Shown in pieces: positions 10,352 through 21,407 of a stretch of DNA of 53,523 nt; the first letter of the stretch is position 1; every line of letters begins with the position of its first letter. The position numbers and the translations under genes are program-made. The DNA is from SAR86 cluster bacterium AG-422-P06 (GTDB taxonomy: Bacteria > Pseudomonadota > Gammaproteobacteria > Magnimaribacterales > TMED112). Below the pieces are notes generated by a model. The model was given only the letters and a program-made list of their open reading frames with translations, had not been told where the DNA came from and ran no database searches. The stretch covers positions 1-53,523 of the forward strand of contig QCMX01000003.1 of NCBI GenBank assembly GCA_003213455.1, given 5' to 3'.

Positions 10352-10891
10352 ATGAAAAAGAATAGTATCCCACAACTTGTGGAACTCTCACAGAAAGGCG
10401 ACTCGAATGCATTCGAGTTGCTTTTCACTACTTTCAAAACTCGTCTTCATCATTCTTTGTTCAAAGTTTTGAGAAATTATCATGAGACAGAGGATGTTGT
10501 TCAACAAGCATTCATGAGGGCATGGGAAAAGATTGGAACTTTTAAAGGTAATTCTAATTTCTATACTTGGTTATATAGAATCGGTTTTAACCTAGCAATT
10601 ACAAAAATAAATTCCTCTAGAGAGAGTCAAATTGATGAGGGATTTGAAAGTACACTTGCGGCACCAAATAATGTTGTTGAATCTATTGAGAATGCTGAGC
10701 TATTTAAATCTGTAAAAGGCTTGTTGAATGAGCTACCTGAAGAGCAAAGAACAGCCTATATATTGTGCGAAGTAGATTCAAAGAATTATGAGGAAATAGC
10801 AAATATAACAGGTGTGCCAGTTGGAACAGTAAGATCAAGAATTTTTAGAGCGAGACAATTTTTAATGGAGAATTTAAAAGAAAGATTATGA
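10352..10891 (+). CDS. rpoE: ECF sigma factor RpoE/AlgU
   Basis: FKTRLHHSLFKVLRNYHETEDVVQQAFMRAWEKIGTFKGNSNFYTWLYRI, LPEEQRTAYILCEVDSKNYEEIANITGVPVGTVRSRIFRAR. Confidence 0.93.
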   Translation: MKKNSIPQLVELSQKGDSNAFELLFTTFKTRLHHSLFKVLRNYHETEDVVQQAFMRAWEKIGTFKGNSNFYTWLYRIGFNLAITKINSSRESQIDEGFESTLAAPNNVVESIENAELFKSVKGLLNELPEEQRTAYILCEVDSKNYEEIANITGVPVGTVRSRIFRARQFLMENLKERL

Positions 10892-11622
10892 GTAATATTT
10901 CAGACTATGATTTTAGCAGGATATCTGCATTCGTTGACGGAGAGTTAAGCACAGAAGAAGTTGATTGTCTTATTAAAGATATGACTGCTAAACCTGAGCT
11001 TAAAGAAGTGTATTTTAATATTATTGAAATAAGTGAGGCGTCAAAAGATTTGAAGCCAATTGGCTTTAAACAGCAATTAGCAAATATGTCCTTGCAAAGT
11101 TTATTTTCTGCTTTCAATCAAAGGCTTGTCATGCCTCTAACGATATTTTCAGTAGGCGCCTTATTAAGCTATTCGGTTCTTAATAATGCAATAAATAATA
11201 ATGATGCAAACAAGGCTAGTCTTTTGCTGCAACAATCAATAGCATCAGTGGAAGCTAAACAAATTCTAGAAAACATTAAATCAGACGAAATTTTGCAGTT
11301 TGCTTCCAGGCATTATGCTCCAAATGTGAATAAAAATATTATGCCTGTCGCATATCAACCACAATGGTTGCCAAGAGGTTTTAATACTGACGATAGACTG
11401 AATAATAGGTTTATTAATAGAGCTAATAAAAAAGAGTTTTCAATCTTTATTGATAGCCCAAATACACTTAATCTTCCTGATGGGGTGTATAAAAAAGAAA
11501 ATTTTATTTTGATTAAGAAAACCCTTATTCACTCTGATAAGCCACATACTATTGCGATATTTGGCGATATAGACATTGAATCAGGAAAAAGAATCCTTAA
11601 TTCTATAAGACCTATTAATTAA
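10888..11622 (+). CDS. rseA: Anti-sigma-E factor (RseA-like) with probable C-terminal RseB/MucB-like domain
   Basis: RseA-like N-terminus (ISAFVDGELSTEEVDCLI), TM segment, C-terminal WLPRGF...EFSIFIDSP...HTIAIFGDIDIESGKRILNSIR similar to the RseB C-terminal domain; 4-bp overlap with rpoE. Confidence 0.75.
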   Translation: MSNISDYDFSRISAFVDGELSTEEVDCLIKDMTAKPELKEVYFNIIEISEASKDLKPIGFKQQLANMSLQSLFSAFNQRLVMPLTIFSVGALLSYSVLNNAINNNDANKASLLLQQSIASVEAKQILENIKSDEILQFASRHYAPNVNKNIMPVAYQPQWLPRGFNTDDRLNNRFINRANKKEFSIFIDSPNTLNLPDGVYKKENFILIKKTLIHSDKPHTIAIFGDIDIESGKRILNSIRPIN

Positions 11623-11629
11623 ATTATTA

Positions 11630-13000
11630 ATGAAAAAGTTTTTAGCAATAATTCTTGTATTTTTGTTTAGTCTTGATGCTCATGAATTTGATTTTTCTGA
11701 GCTGGTAAAAGACCAATCTGAATCAGTTGTGAACATACAATCAATTCGGAAAATTAAATATAACAGAAGATCTTTAGGAGGCTTCCCAGAGGAGCTTTTC
11801 AGGGAATTTGGCATACCTATGCCAGAGATGAATGACCCAAGAGGCCAAGAAAGAGAATCAATAAGTACAGGGTCAGGTTTTGTAATAGATAAAGATGGAT
11901 ATGTAATAACCAATTACCATGTCGTCCAAGGAGCCGATGAAGTTCTGGTTAAGTTTTTAGACAGAAGAGAATTTAAAGCTGTGATCGTAGGAATGGATGA
12001 ATTAAGCGACTTGGCACTATTAAAAATTGAATCTGATGATTTTGATCCAGTGGAGATTGGCAATTCTGATGAAGTTGAGCAAGGGGATGGGGTCATAGCA
12101 ATTGGTTCACCATATAATTATGATTTTTCAGTTACATTTGGAATAATTAGCGCTACCGGTAGAGGCATAACTTCTGGGCAAGGCATAGGGGACTATGTGC
12201 CATACCTTCAAACAGACGCAGCAGTTAATAGAGGAAATTCTGGAGGACCATTATTTAACACTGAGGGTGAAGTTATAGGCATCAATTCTCAGATCTTTTC
12301 TAGATCAGGAGGAAATGAAGGTTTAGCTTTTGCAATACCGATAAATATTGCTCTTGAGGTTGTTGAACAGCTCAAAGAAAATGGAAAATTTTCTAGAGGT
12401 TATCTAGGAGTTCAGGGCGGAGAAGTTTCGAGTGATTTGGCAGAAGCTCTTGGAATGGAAAAACCAATTGGCGCCTTGGTTCGTGCTGTTGTTAAAGATG
12501 GAGCAGCTGAAAAAGGCGGAATTAAACCAGGTGATGTAATTGTCAAAGTAGGTCAAAAAGATGTTATTTATTTTAAGGACTTGCAACACTCTGTAGGCAT
12601 GACAAAGCCAAAGACTAATTTAAAAATTAAATTATTTAGAGATGGTGAGTACACAAATTTGTATGTGAAAGTAGGTGAACTTCCAACACAAGATAGACCA
12701 GAACCTGTTAATAATGTGCCAGATGAACCAAATTTTCCTCTTGGCTTAGAATTAGAGAATTTAGACAATGAAGAAATTGTTGGAGTAAGAGTAGTCCAAG
12801 TAACAAGAGACTCTCCTGCTATGGGGCAAATTATTAAAGGAGATATTATTAACAAAATTAAATCTGGCAATACAACTTACGATATTGCAAAAGTTGCAGA
12901 TTTTAAAAATGCACTTGATTCATTTGCTGTAGGTGACAAAATAGCGGTATTTGGAACCAGAGAGGGTTCCAACTTTTTTGTTGCAGTAACAGTTGAATAA
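11630..13000 (+). CDS. mucD: Periplasmic Do/DegP-type serine protease (MucD-like, trypsin plus two PDZ)
   Basis: [54 protein letters not shown] repeats. Confidence 0.92.
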   Translation: MKKFLAIILVFLFSLDAHEFDFSELVKDQSESVVNIQSIRKIKYNRRSLGGFPEELFREFGIPMPEMNDPRGQERESISTGSGFVIDKDGYVITNYHVVQGADEVLVKFLDRREFKAVIVGMDELSDLALLKIESDDFDPVEIGNSDEVEQGDGVIAIGSPYNYDFSVTFGIISATGRGITSGQGIGDYVPYLQTDAAVNRGNSGGPLFNTEGEVIGINSQIFSRSGGNEGLAFAIPINIALEVVEQLKENGKFSRGYLGVQGGEVSSDLAEALGMEKPIGALVRAVVKDGAAEKGGIKPGDVIVKVGQKDVIYFKDLQHSVGMTKPKTNLKIKLFRDGEYTNLYVKVGELPTQDRPEPVNNVPDEPNFPLGLELENLDNEEIVGVRVVQVTRDSPAMGQIIKGDIINKIKSGNTTYDIAKVADFKNALDSFAVGDKIAVFGTREGSNFFVAVTVE

Positions 13001-14780
13001 GATTAGAAATTTCTCAATTATCGCTCATATTGATCATGGGAAGTCCACGCTATCTGACAGAATAATAGAGTTCTGTGGAGGTCTAAGCAAAAGAGAAATG
13101 AAATCTCAGGTTCTAGATACTTTAGAACTAGAACGAGAGAGAGGAATCACTATTAAAGCTCAATCTGTGGCATTGAAGTATGTTGATGATGAGGAATATC
13201 AATTTAATCTTATAGACACTCCAGGTCATGTAGACTTTTCTTATGAGGTTTCAAGGTCTCTAGCTGCTTGTGAAGGTGCGCTACTTGTTGTAGATGGGTC
13301 ACAAGGAGTGGAAGCACAAACATTATCAACTTGTTATAAAGCAATAGATCTTGGTTTAGAAGTAATACCTGTAATTAATAAGATAGATCTTCCACAAGCT
13401 GAACCAGAAAGGGTTAAAAATGAAATTGAGGAGATTATTGGTATAGATGCATCAGAAGCATTATTTGTAAGTGCAAAAGATGGAACAAATCTAAATGAAT
13501 TATTAAGGCAGATATCGCAAAAAGTGCCCCCTCCACAAAAAAGCACTGAAGAGAACTTGCAAGCACTCATTATTGATTCTTGGTACGATAATTTTTTGGG
13601 AGTAATTTCATTAATTAGAATATTTAGTGGCTCCTTGAAGAAAGGCGAAAAATTTATTGTTAAGTCAACTGGTCAAACATATACCGCAGACACCATTGGA
13701 AAATTCACTCCGAAAAAAGTTCCTTGCAACGAATTAATGGAAGGTGAAGTTGGTTATTTGGTTGCAAGTGTTAAAGATCTTAAGTCTGTTCCGGTCGGAG
13801 ATACCTTAATATCTGCAAAACACCCAGATACAAAAGAACTTGATGGTTTTGAAGAAGTGAAACCTCAGGTTTTTGCTTCTTTTTTTCCAATTGATTCAAA
13901 TGATTACCAAGCATTTAGAGAGGCATTGCAAAAACTTAATTTAAATGATGCCTCACTTACTTTTGAACCAGAGAATTCTGAAATTTTAGGTAGTGGTTTT
14001 AGGTGCGGTTTTCTGGGAACATTGCACTTAGAGGTTGTAAAAGAGAGACTCGAAAGAGAGTATGATTTAGATCTGATAACTACAGCACCAAGCGTTGCTT
14101 ACGAAATACTCAGAACAAACGGAGAAGAATCTACAATTAGTTCCCCAGCTGAACTGCCAACAGTTAATGAAATTCAGGAAATTAGAGAACCAATAATCAG
14201 ATCAACTATTCTTTGCCCAAATAAATATGTTGGCGATGTAATTGAATTGGCTATGTCTAAAAGAGGGGTGCAGAAAGATTTACAGTATTTGGGTGGACAG
14301 GTTTCAATTATTTTCGAAATGCCATTGTCTGAAATAGTCATGGACTTCTTTGATATTCTTAAATCTAAAAGTCAGGGCTATGCTTCTGTTGATTTTGTAT
14401 TTGATAGGTTTCAAACTGCCAAGCTCGTGAAAGTAGATGTTGCCATTAATGGTCTAGTTGTAGATTCTCTATCGTCAATAATGCATAGATCCCAAGCTGA
14501 AAGAAAAGGAAGAGAGATAGCTAAGAGGCTACGAGAAGTAATTCCAAGACAAATGTTTGAGATACCCATTCAAATCATGTTAGGTAGTAAAATCATAGCT
14601 AGAGAGAGCGTTAAAGCATTTAGAAAGAATGTTACTGCTAAACTTTATGGTGGTGATGTCACAAGAAAGAAAAAACTTCTGGAAAAACAAAAAGCAGGAA
14701 AAAAGAAGATGAAACAAATAGGCAAGGTAGCACTTCCACAAGAAGCTTTCTTAAGCTTCTTATCAACTGATAAAAAATGA
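12993..14780 (+). CDS. lepA: Elongation factor 4
   Basis: [57 protein letters not shown] start. Confidence 0.96.
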   Translation: MNKIRNFSIIAHIDHGKSTLSDRIIEFCGGLSKREMKSQVLDTLELERERGITIKAQSVALKYVDDEEYQFNLIDTPGHVDFSYEVSRSLAACEGALLVVDGSQGVEAQTLSTCYKAIDLGLEVIPVINKIDLPQAEPERVKNEIEEIIGIDASEALFVSAKDGTNLNELLRQISQKVPPPQKSTEENLQALIIDSWYDNFLGVISLIRIFSGSLKKGEKFIVKSTGQTYTADTIGKFTPKKVPCNELMEGEVGYLVASVKDLKSVPVGDTLISAKHPDTKELDGFEEVKPQVFASFFPIDSNDYQAFREALQKLNLNDASLTFEPENSEILGSGFRCGFLGTLHLEVVKERLEREYDLDLITTAPSVAYEILRTNGEESTISSPAELPTVNEIQEIREPIIRSTILCPNKYVGDVIELAMSKRGVQKDLQYLGGQVSIIFEMPLSEIVMDFFDILKSKSQGYASVDFVFDRFQTAKLVKVDVAINGLVVDSLSSIMHRSQAERKGREIAKRLREVIPRQMFEIPIQIMLGSKIIARESVKAFRKNVTAKLYGGDVTRKKKLLEKQKAGKKKMKQIGKVALPQEAFLSFLSTDKK

Positions 14781-15679
14781 GTACATTTTTTTCTCTTATT
14801 CAGCCTATTTCAAATATCCCTGTATTTGTATTTCTAAATATAGCTATTTGTTTAATAGCAATTCATTGGTATTGGATGAAGGCTACAAACAACTTTAACG
14901 AAAATATACATAGATGGGCACAAAGAGCAGGCTTATTAATATCAATTTTAATTATTGGAATATTATTTGTGAAGCAATGGAATATAGGAGATTTATTGGC
15001 TTTTTATTCAGTTTTTTCATTAATATTACTCATCATTTCTTTAATAAATGGCCACAAAGAAATAATCAAAGAAAGTAGAGGGTGGTTTATCAATATTTTT
15101 TTAGTATTTTTCATAAGAGGTTATGTTTATGAGCCTTGGCAGATACCATCAGAGTCAATGAGACCAAATTTAGAAGTGGGTGATTTTGTTCTAGTAAATA
15201 GAAATGCTTATGGTTTAGAGATACCTTTTACAGGTCGTGATAAATTGTTTTCAACTGGGCCAGAGCTTGGTGAAATAGTTGTTTTTTTCCCACCTCATAA
15301 ACCCACAGTGCCTTTCGTTAAGCGAGTAATTGCAAAAGGGGGAGATGTCGTTACGTATGTAAACAAAAAATATTACGTAAATGGAGTTGTCTTATCCCAA
15401 GAAAATTACATAGAAGACGATTCTGCAAAGCTTCTAACTGAATCAAATGCAGGCAAAGAATATACAATCAGACACATGGACAGAAGAGGCCAGAGTGGCA
15501 GCTGGACAATACCAGAGGGCATGTATTTCGTGAGCGGAGACAACAGGGATAACTCTAATGACAGTAGAGCATGGGGCTATATTAGTGAAGATGTTATTTG
15601 GGGAAAAGCAGAATATATATGGATGTCCTGGAAACCTGGTGAATGGCCATCTACAGACAGGGTTGGAAAAATAAATTGA
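14777..15679 (+). CDS. lepB: Signal peptidase I
   Basis: [41 protein letters not shown]. Confidence 0.94.
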   Translation: MSTFFSLIQPISNIPVFVFLNIAICLIAIHWYWMKATNNFNENIHRWAQRAGLLISILIIGILFVKQWNIGDLLAFYSVFSLILLIISLINGHKEIIKESRGWFINIFLVFFIRGYVYEPWQIPSESMRPNLEVGDFVLVNRNAYGLEIPFTGRDKLFSTGPELGEIVVFFPPHKPTVPFVKRVIAKGGDVVTYVNKKYYVNGVVLSQENYIEDDSAKLLTESNAGKEYTIRHMDRRGQSGSWTIPEGMYFVSGDNRDNSNDSRAWGYISEDVIWGKAEYIWMSWKPGEWPSTDRVGKIN

Positions 15680-16557
15680 TAAAGTGTGGCTATACAACAA
15701 TTATTGGTAAAACTAATGTTGGTAAATCAACATTTTTAAACAAATTTCTTGATAAGAAAGTGTCAATTACTGCTGATAAATCACAGACAACAAGATCAAA
15801 TATTTATGCCATCAAAACTCTAGAAAAAACACAAATAATTTTTATTGATACACCAGGTATTCATAAAAAAAGTGAAAAAACTTTAAATAAAGTTCTTCGA
15901 AAAAAGCCATCAGAAGTTATTCATGATGTTGATGTAGTAATTTTCATGGTTTCTGGAACAAAATTTGATGATGTTGACAAAGAAACACTAGATTTGGTTT
16001 ATCAGTCCAATGCTAAGAAAATACTAGTCATTAATAAAATTGATCTAGTTAAAAATAAAAAGAATCTTTTTGCTTTTGTTGAAGAAACTTTCAAGAAAGA
16101 TGATTTTTTTGCGATTGTTCCTATTTCAGCCAAAAATAATATCGGCATTGACCTTGTAGAGGAGGAATTGGAGAAAGCTTTGCCAGAGAATGAGTTTTTT
16201 TATCCTGAGGAAATAAGTTTTCAAAGCAAAAATTTTGAAATTAGCGAAATAGTAAGAGAGAAAGTAATTCGCCTATTAGGAGATGAGCTGCCATATGAGA
16301 CAGCAGTAGTTATAGAGCATTTAGACGATAAAAAAGATGCTTTTGAAATAAGCGCCAATATTTATGTTTCAAAGCAAAGTCAAAAAAGCATAGTGATTGG
16401 AAAGAATGGAGAAAAAATTAAATCTATAGGTATTGCAGCAAGAGCAGACCTTGAGAAAAAATTTGGAAAAAAAATTATCTTAAAACTCTGGTGCAAGGTA
16501 CAAAAGAACTGGGTAAATAACCCTATAAGCCTAGAGAGTTTTGGTATCAAGAGCTAA
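15676..16557 (+). CDS. era: GTPase Era
   Basis: GKTNVGKSTFLNKFLDKKVSITADKSQTTR, DTPGIHKK, NKIDLV, KH-domain KSIVIGKNGEKIKSIG. Likely start TTG at 15676 overlapping the lepB stop (TTGA). Confidence 0.93.
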   Translation: MIKCGYTTIIGKTNVGKSTFLNKFLDKKVSITADKSQTTRSNIYAIKTLEKTQIIFIDTPGIHKKSEKTLNKVLRKKPSEVIHDVDVVIFMVSGTKFDDVDKETLDLVYQSNAKKILVINKIDLVKNKKNLFAFVEETFKKDDFFAIVPISAKNNIGIDLVEEELEKALPENEFFYPEEISFQSKNFEISEIVREKVIRLLGDELPYETAVVIEHLDDKKDAFEISANIYVSKQSQKSIVIGKNGEKIKSIGIAARADLEKKFGKKIILKLWCKVQKNWVNNPISLESFGIKS

Positions 16558-17234
16558 TGGACTCAAATTATCAAAAAGCATTTGTAATCCATTCAAGGCC
16601 CTATAAAGAAACTAGTTTAATCGTTACTTTTCTTAGCGAAAAAAACGGAAAAATAAATGCAGTAGCTAAGGGAGCTAAAAGGAAGAATTCTAAGCTCTCC
16701 GGTAATCTTGAGCCTTTTCAATGTTTAAACATTGATTTTAGAGGAAGATCAGATCTAAAGACATTATATTTAGCCGAGCCATGTGAGGTATTCAAAGACT
16801 TCATGGGGAGTGAAAACCTTTATTCCGCCTTTTATATTAACGAACTTATCAATTACTTAATAACACAATCAGAGGAGTCAGCAGAGCTATTTGATATCTA
16901 TAAAAACTGTGTCGCTAAACTAAAGGATGAAAGATCTATTGAAAATGTATTGAGAAATTTTGAATTAGATTTGCTGGGAGTATTAGGGTATGAAATAAAT
17001 TTTTCTACAGAATACGGCACAAATAATGACATAGATTTTGAGCAAAAATATAAATATTCTCCCCAATCTGGTTTTTCAAAGAGCACTAATGGTTTTGATG
17101 GTAAAATACTAAATGAAATTTCAAACAGAAGTTTTTCAAAAGATGCTTTAGCAGCATCAAAAGAAATAAACAGAAAAACAATAGAGTATTATTTTGAAGA
17201 ACTTAATATAAAGAGCAGAGTATTTTTTAAATGA
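16557..17234 (+). CDS. recO: DNA repair protein RecO
   Basis: AFVIHSRPYKETSLIVTFLSEKNGKINAVAKGAKRKNS; location between era and acpS. Confidence 0.9.
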   Translation: MDSNYQKAFVIHSRPYKETSLIVTFLSEKNGKINAVAKGAKRKNSKLSGNLEPFQCLNIDFRGRSDLKTLYLAEPCEVFKDFMGSENLYSAFYINELINYLITQSEESAELFDIYKNCVAKLKDERSIENVLRNFELDLLGVLGYEINFSTEYGTNNDIDFEQKYKYSPQSGFSKSTNGFDGKILNEISNRSFSKDALAASKEINRKTIEYYFEELNIKSRVFFK

Positions 17235-17587
17235 TTTTAGGCATAGGCACTGATCTAGTTCAAAAAGATAGAGTAAAAGCTATCTACAAAAAATATGACA
17301 AAAGATTTATAGATAAAGTGCTTTCAGACTTTGAAAAAAAAGAATTTCTTAAACTAAAGGAAAGTGCAAAAGTTAGCTTTTTATGTTCATCCTTTGCTGC
17401 AAAAGAGGCTCTTGTTAAAGCTTTAGGAACAGGCTTTAGAGGGATTTATCCACCAGATATCTCTATCAAAAAAGATGAATTAGGAAAGCCATCAATAACA
17501 AGCAGCAAGCTAGAAACAATCAAAAACCACCTATCAATAACTAATACTGATAGTTATACTTTGTCTTTTGTAGTTATAGAAAAATGA
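17231..17587 (+). CDS. acpS: Holo-[acyl-carrier-protein] synthase
   Basis: ILGIGTDLVQKDRV, SFAAKEALVKALGTGFRG. Confidence 0.93.
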   Translation: MILGIGTDLVQKDRVKAIYKKYDKRFIDKVLSDFEKKEFLKLKESAKVSFLCSSFAAKEALVKALGTGFRGIYPPDISIKKDELGKPSITSSKLETIKNHLSITNTDSYTLSFVVIEK

Positions 17588-18219
17588 ATTTAATTCTTTT
17601 AGGAATGCCGGGGGCTGGAAAAGGCACACAAGCTGAAATAATCCAAAAAGATTTTGATATTGCTAACATCTCTACAGGTGCAATGATGAGAGAAGTCAGT
17701 AGGTCAGAAGGAGAGCTTGCCGAAAAAGTTCAAACCTATTTATCATCTGGAACTTTAGTACCAAATGACATAATAGTTGAAATGCTTGTTCAGAGAATAG
17801 GCCAAGATGACTGCAGAAAAGGTTTCTTGTTAGATGGTTTTCCTAGAAATCTTGATCAGGGCAAAGCTCTTGATTCAGCTAATGTGTCAATAGACCTAGT
17901 TTTATACCTGAGCATCTCAGAAGATGAGATTATTAATCGCATGTCAGGAAGAAGAGTACACCTCTCATCTGGCAGATCTTATCATGTGATTCACAATCCT
18001 CCACAAAAAGAAGGTTTTGATGATATTACAGGAGAAGCACTTATCCAAAGAGAGGATGATGCACCAGAGGTTATTAAAAAGAGACTAGATGTTTATTTTA
18101 GTGAAACAGAACCACTTCTGGATTTCTACAGAAATAAGAATTTAAAATTTATTGAAATAGATGCTTCAAAGTCACTAGATGAAGTAACAGAATCCATTCG
18201 TCAAAGTATTTCAAATTGA
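17584..18219 (+). CDS. adk: Adenylate kinase
   Basis: LILLGMPGAGKGTQAEIIQ, STGAMMREV, LLDGFPRNLDQ, SGRRVHLSSGRSYHVIHNPPQ. Confidence 0.95.
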   Translation: MNLILLGMPGAGKGTQAEIIQKDFDIANISTGAMMREVSRSEGELAEKVQTYLSSGTLVPNDIIVEMLVQRIGQDDCRKGFLLDGFPRNLDQGKALDSANVSIDLVLYLSISEDEIINRMSGRRVHLSSGRSYHVIHNPPQKEGFDDITGEALIQREDDAPEVIKKRLDVYFSETEPLLDFYRNKNLKFIEIDASKSLDEVTESIRQSISN

Positions 18220-18800
18220 ACGCCATAGTTTTAGACCTAACCTCAGATCTTCATTACATAACACTTCAATATGATGGGAAAATCTATGATTTTTCATTTA
18301 ATGAAAAACAGATAGCAAAAAGGAATAATTGGGGTGAAAAGATAGAAACATTGAAGAAATCAGTGCCTGCATTTGATTTTAACAAATTGGATAAGATGGC
18401 TTATGCAGCTGGTCCTGGCTCTTATACAGGAGCAAGACTGGCCTACACATTTTTACAAACTATTGAACTAATTTTAGATAAAAAATTCTATGCCTTCTCA
18501 AATTTGAGTGCTTTAAATTTAACTAGTCCAGAGAAGATTCCAGTTATCAAAGGAAATAAAAATGATTTTTTTTATAGGTATATGGGTAAAGATTTTTATT
18601 GTGATAGTGCTGAAGATATTCCTAAAGGACAATATATAGGACTTAAAAGAGATCAGCTTGCTCTTAAAAGCCTAGAGCAGGTTGATGGTAAGACAATACC
18701 GACCAACATTCTTAGAATGCTTTTAAAGGATGATAATCATGAATTAACTTCGAACTTCCCTAACTATATTAAAGAGCTTAGTTACACAAAAAGCCAATGA
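18216..18800 (+). CDS. tsaB: tRNA t6A biosynthesis protein TsaB
   Basis: YAAGPGSYTGARLAYTFLQTIELILDKKFYAFSNLSAL; TTG start. Confidence 0.85.
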   Translation: MNAIVLDLTSDLHYITLQYDGKIYDFSFNEKQIAKRNNWGEKIETLKKSVPAFDFNKLDKMAYAAGPGSYTGARLAYTFLQTIELILDKKFYAFSNLSALNLTSPEKIPVIKGNKNDFFYRYMGKDFYCDSAEDIPKGQYIGLKRDQLALKSLEQVDGKTIPTNILRMLLKDDNHELTSNFPNYIKELSYTKSQ

Positions 18801-19561
18801 ATGATCTAAGCATACTTCAAACTATAATTTTAAGCATAATTCAGGCGATAACAGAGTTCTTGCCTATATCAAGCTCTGCACACCTGCTATTGCCAAGCAA
18901 AGTGCTTGGTTGGCCAGACCAGGGAATATTATTTGATATCACAGTACATTTCGCGACATTAATGGCGGTTTTAATCTATTTTAAAGATGAATTCCTAAAA
19001 ATTAACTTTTATTTGTCTAGAACCTTTCTTTATCTATCTTTAAGCACATTGCCAATAGTGTTATTGGTCTTATTTGTCGATGGTATAGGAGATTATAGGT
19101 GGTCATTATCATCAATAGCGTATGCAAACTTATTTTTTGCTTTATTGCTCTTATTCTCTGAGAAGATTAGCTCTAATAAGCTCACAAATGCAAATATGAA
19201 TATCAAACATGCAATAGTTATTGGCGTATTTCAAACCTTCAGTTTAATTTCAGGTGCTTCAAGATCTGGTACAGCTATTACTGGGTCATTAATTTTAGGG
19301 TATAAGAAAGAAGAAGCAGCTAAATACTCCTTGATGCTATCAATTCCAACAATACTAGGAGCACTATTATTTAGCTTTAAAGATATAAACACTTTAACAG
19401 AAGATATAAACATATTAACAACATTTATAGCATTTTTAACTACATTTACAGTATCTTATTTTTCAATTTCAATCTTCATTAAACTAGTAAAACAGTTAGG
19501 CTACATGCCTTTTATTTTATATAGGTTAATTTTGGGTTCTATATTATTGTGGCTGATATAA
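18797..19561 (+). CDS. uppP: Undecaprenyl-diphosphatase
   Basis: IIQAITEFLPISSSAHLLLPSKVLGWPDQG, SGASRSGTAITGSLILGY; multi-TM. Confidence 0.95.
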   Translation: MNDLSILQTIILSIIQAITEFLPISSSAHLLLPSKVLGWPDQGILFDITVHFATLMAVLIYFKDEFLKINFYLSRTFLYLSLSTLPIVLLVLFVDGIGDYRWSLSSIAYANLFFALLLLFSEKISSNKLTNANMNIKHAIVIGVFQTFSLISGASRSGTAITGSLILGYKKEEAAKYSLMLSIPTILGALLFSFKDINTLTEDINILTTFIAFLTTFTVSYFSISIFIKLVKQLGYMPFILYRLILGSILLWLI

Positions 19562-20283
19562 AAGGAATAAAGACTGGAGATCCAGAACTTTTTCAAAGAG
19601 CTAAAAAATTATCATCTAAGTACAATGTTCTTTTGCTTGAACCAGAATCTTCTGATACTCACATAAATTTAGATTATCCATCAGTTTTATGCTTTCAAGG
19701 CATGAAATTAGTTAATTCATTCATTAAAGGTAAGTTTTATTCAAGAATTACAAAATTTCAAAATGAATCTCTTTTAAAGAAAGCCTGTGCTGTGAACACA
19801 GCTAAACCACAAAAGATATTAGATACGACTGGTGGACTAGGTCACGATGCTTTTATATTGGCTTTGCTTGGTCAAAAGGTTACTGTTGTTGAGAAGAATG
19901 CAGGTCTTTGTATATTGTTAGAGGAAGCTCTAAATGAATTGCCAGATCTTCCATATTTTAACGATGCTGTAAGCAATATCACTATTATAAATAGTGACTC
20001 AAGAAATCTTTTAGATTCAGTTCGTAGCTTTGATGTTATCTATGTTGATCCTATGTTTAATTCAAACAAAAGACTCAAAAGAACAAAACAAATGGAATTT
20101 TTGGATCTATATTTAGAAGATTACGATGACCCTGCAATTGATTTCTTTAAATCAGATTTTAAAAGATTGGTAATCAAGAAAGAATTAAGAGCTTCAGCTA
20201 GTATAAAAGATAGCTCTGCTATATCATTTAAGGGTTCATCAATAAGATATGATGTCTATATAAGGGAGAAAAATGAATTTTAG
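19549..20283 (+). CDS. rsmJ: 16S rRNA (guanine1516-N2)-methyltransferase
   Basis: DTTGGLGHDAFILALLGQKVTVVEKN, YVDPMFNSNKR; GTG start. Confidence 0.85.
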   Translation: MADIKGIKTGDPELFQRAKKLSSKYNVLLLEPESSDTHINLDYPSVLCFQGMKLVNSFIKGKFYSRITKFQNESLLKKACAVNTAKPQKILDTTGGLGHDAFILALLGQKVTVVEKNAGLCILLEEALNELPDLPYFNDAVSNITIINSDSRNLLDSVRSFDVIYVDPMFNSNKRLKRTKQMEFLDLYLEDYDDPAIDFFKSDFKRLVIKKELRASASIKDSSAISFKGSSIRYDVYIREKNEF

Positions 20284-20800
20284 TCAAGCAGTAAAGTCAG
20301 CATTAATAGAGAAATATTCTACGTTTAGCGGAAGAGCAAGCAGAGCAGAATGGTGGTATTTTTTATTATTTACCATAATTGTATCGATCGTGGTAAGTGC
20401 ACTAGTAGCTTTTACTACTTTTGGAAGCGTTGATTGGGAATATGTTGCAACGTTAAACGAAGGCCAAGCAACAGAATTTCTTTTAGATTCAAGTTTTGGC
20501 ATAGGCACTAGATTGTCTGCCGTTATTTTATCTTTAGCCTTTTTCTTACCTTCATTAGCAGTAACAATCAGAAGACTTCAGGACTTGGATGCAAGTTACT
20601 ATTGGGCAATTCCGTATTTCATTGCAAGTATTATGAGCATATGGATGGCAATTTTTCCTTCAGTTGAGCCTGCAGCTATCAGACTTGATGCAGCAGGAAA
20701 TCTTGTTACTCTTCTGTATTGCTTAGCTTTTTTAAGAAAGGGCGGTTATGAGGATAACAGATTTGGAGCTAATCCCCTTGAAGAAGAAGATACCTATTAG
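20273..20800 (+). CDS. DUF805 family membrane protein
   Basis: KYSTFSGRASRAEWWYFLLFTIIVS, LAVTIRRLQDLDASYYW. Confidence 0.85.
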   Translation: MNFSQAVKSALIEKYSTFSGRASRAEWWYFLLFTIIVSIVVSALVAFTTFGSVDWEYVATLNEGQATEFLLDSSFGIGTRLSAVILSLAFFLPSLAVTIRRLQDLDASYYWAIPYFIASIMSIWMAIFPSVEPAAIRLDAAGNLVTLLYCLAFLRKGGYEDNRFGANPLEEEDTY

Positions 20801-21114
20801 TCTTCAATAGTTACAGCTGTACCATAAGCAACCACTTCAGATGCACCCTGTGCAATAGTGCTGCTTTGTATACGAAAACAAATTATCGCATTCGCACCTT
20901 TGTTTTTTGCATCTGCCATCATTCTTTCTACGGCTTGATCTCTGGTCTGTTGAAGTAATCTTGAGTATTCTTCTACCTCACCGCCAATAACATTCTTAAG
21001 GCTAGCAAAAATATCTGCTACGGCATGTCTGGCTCTTGCAGAACTGCCTTTAACATAACCAATAGTGCTAATAATGTTCTTTCCAGGAATATGCTCTGAG
21101 GTTGTGATTAACAT
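20797..21114 (-). CDS. YbjQ/UPF0145 family protein
   Basis: MLITTSEHIPGKNIISTIGYVKGSSARARH, DAKNKGANAIICFRI. Confidence 0.85.
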   Translation of the reverse strand: MLITTSEHIPGKNIISTIGYVKGSSARARHAVADIFASLKNVIGGEVEEYSRLLQQTRDQAVERMMADAKNKGANAIICFRIQSSTIAQGASEVVAYGTAVTIED

Positions 21115-21191
21115 GCTCTTATTCTAACAAATAATTTCAATTGATTATTATGCTTCACAATAAGTATTAAAAGATTTAAAATGCATGCTTC

Positions 21192-21401
21192 ATGGCTGTA
21201 CAAAAAAGTAAAAAAACAAGAAGCAGAATTGGAATGAGACGTTCACACGACTCATTATCAAGCAATTCATTGGCTACTGACCCTGTTTCAGGTGAGAGAC
21301 ATTTAAGACATAACATGTCTGCAGATGGTTTCTATAAAGGCAGGCTAGTCAAAGATCTCAAGAAGAAATCAAAAGAATCTGAAGAAGAAATTCAACAGTA
21401 G
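21192..21401 (+). CDS. rpmF: 50S ribosomal protein L32
   Basis: [50 protein letters not shown]. Confidence 0.94.
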   Translation: MAVQKSKKTRSRIGMRRSHDSLSSNSLATDPVSGERHLRHNMSADGFYKGRLVKDLKKKSKESEEEIQQ

Positions 21402-21407
21402 ATTTTA

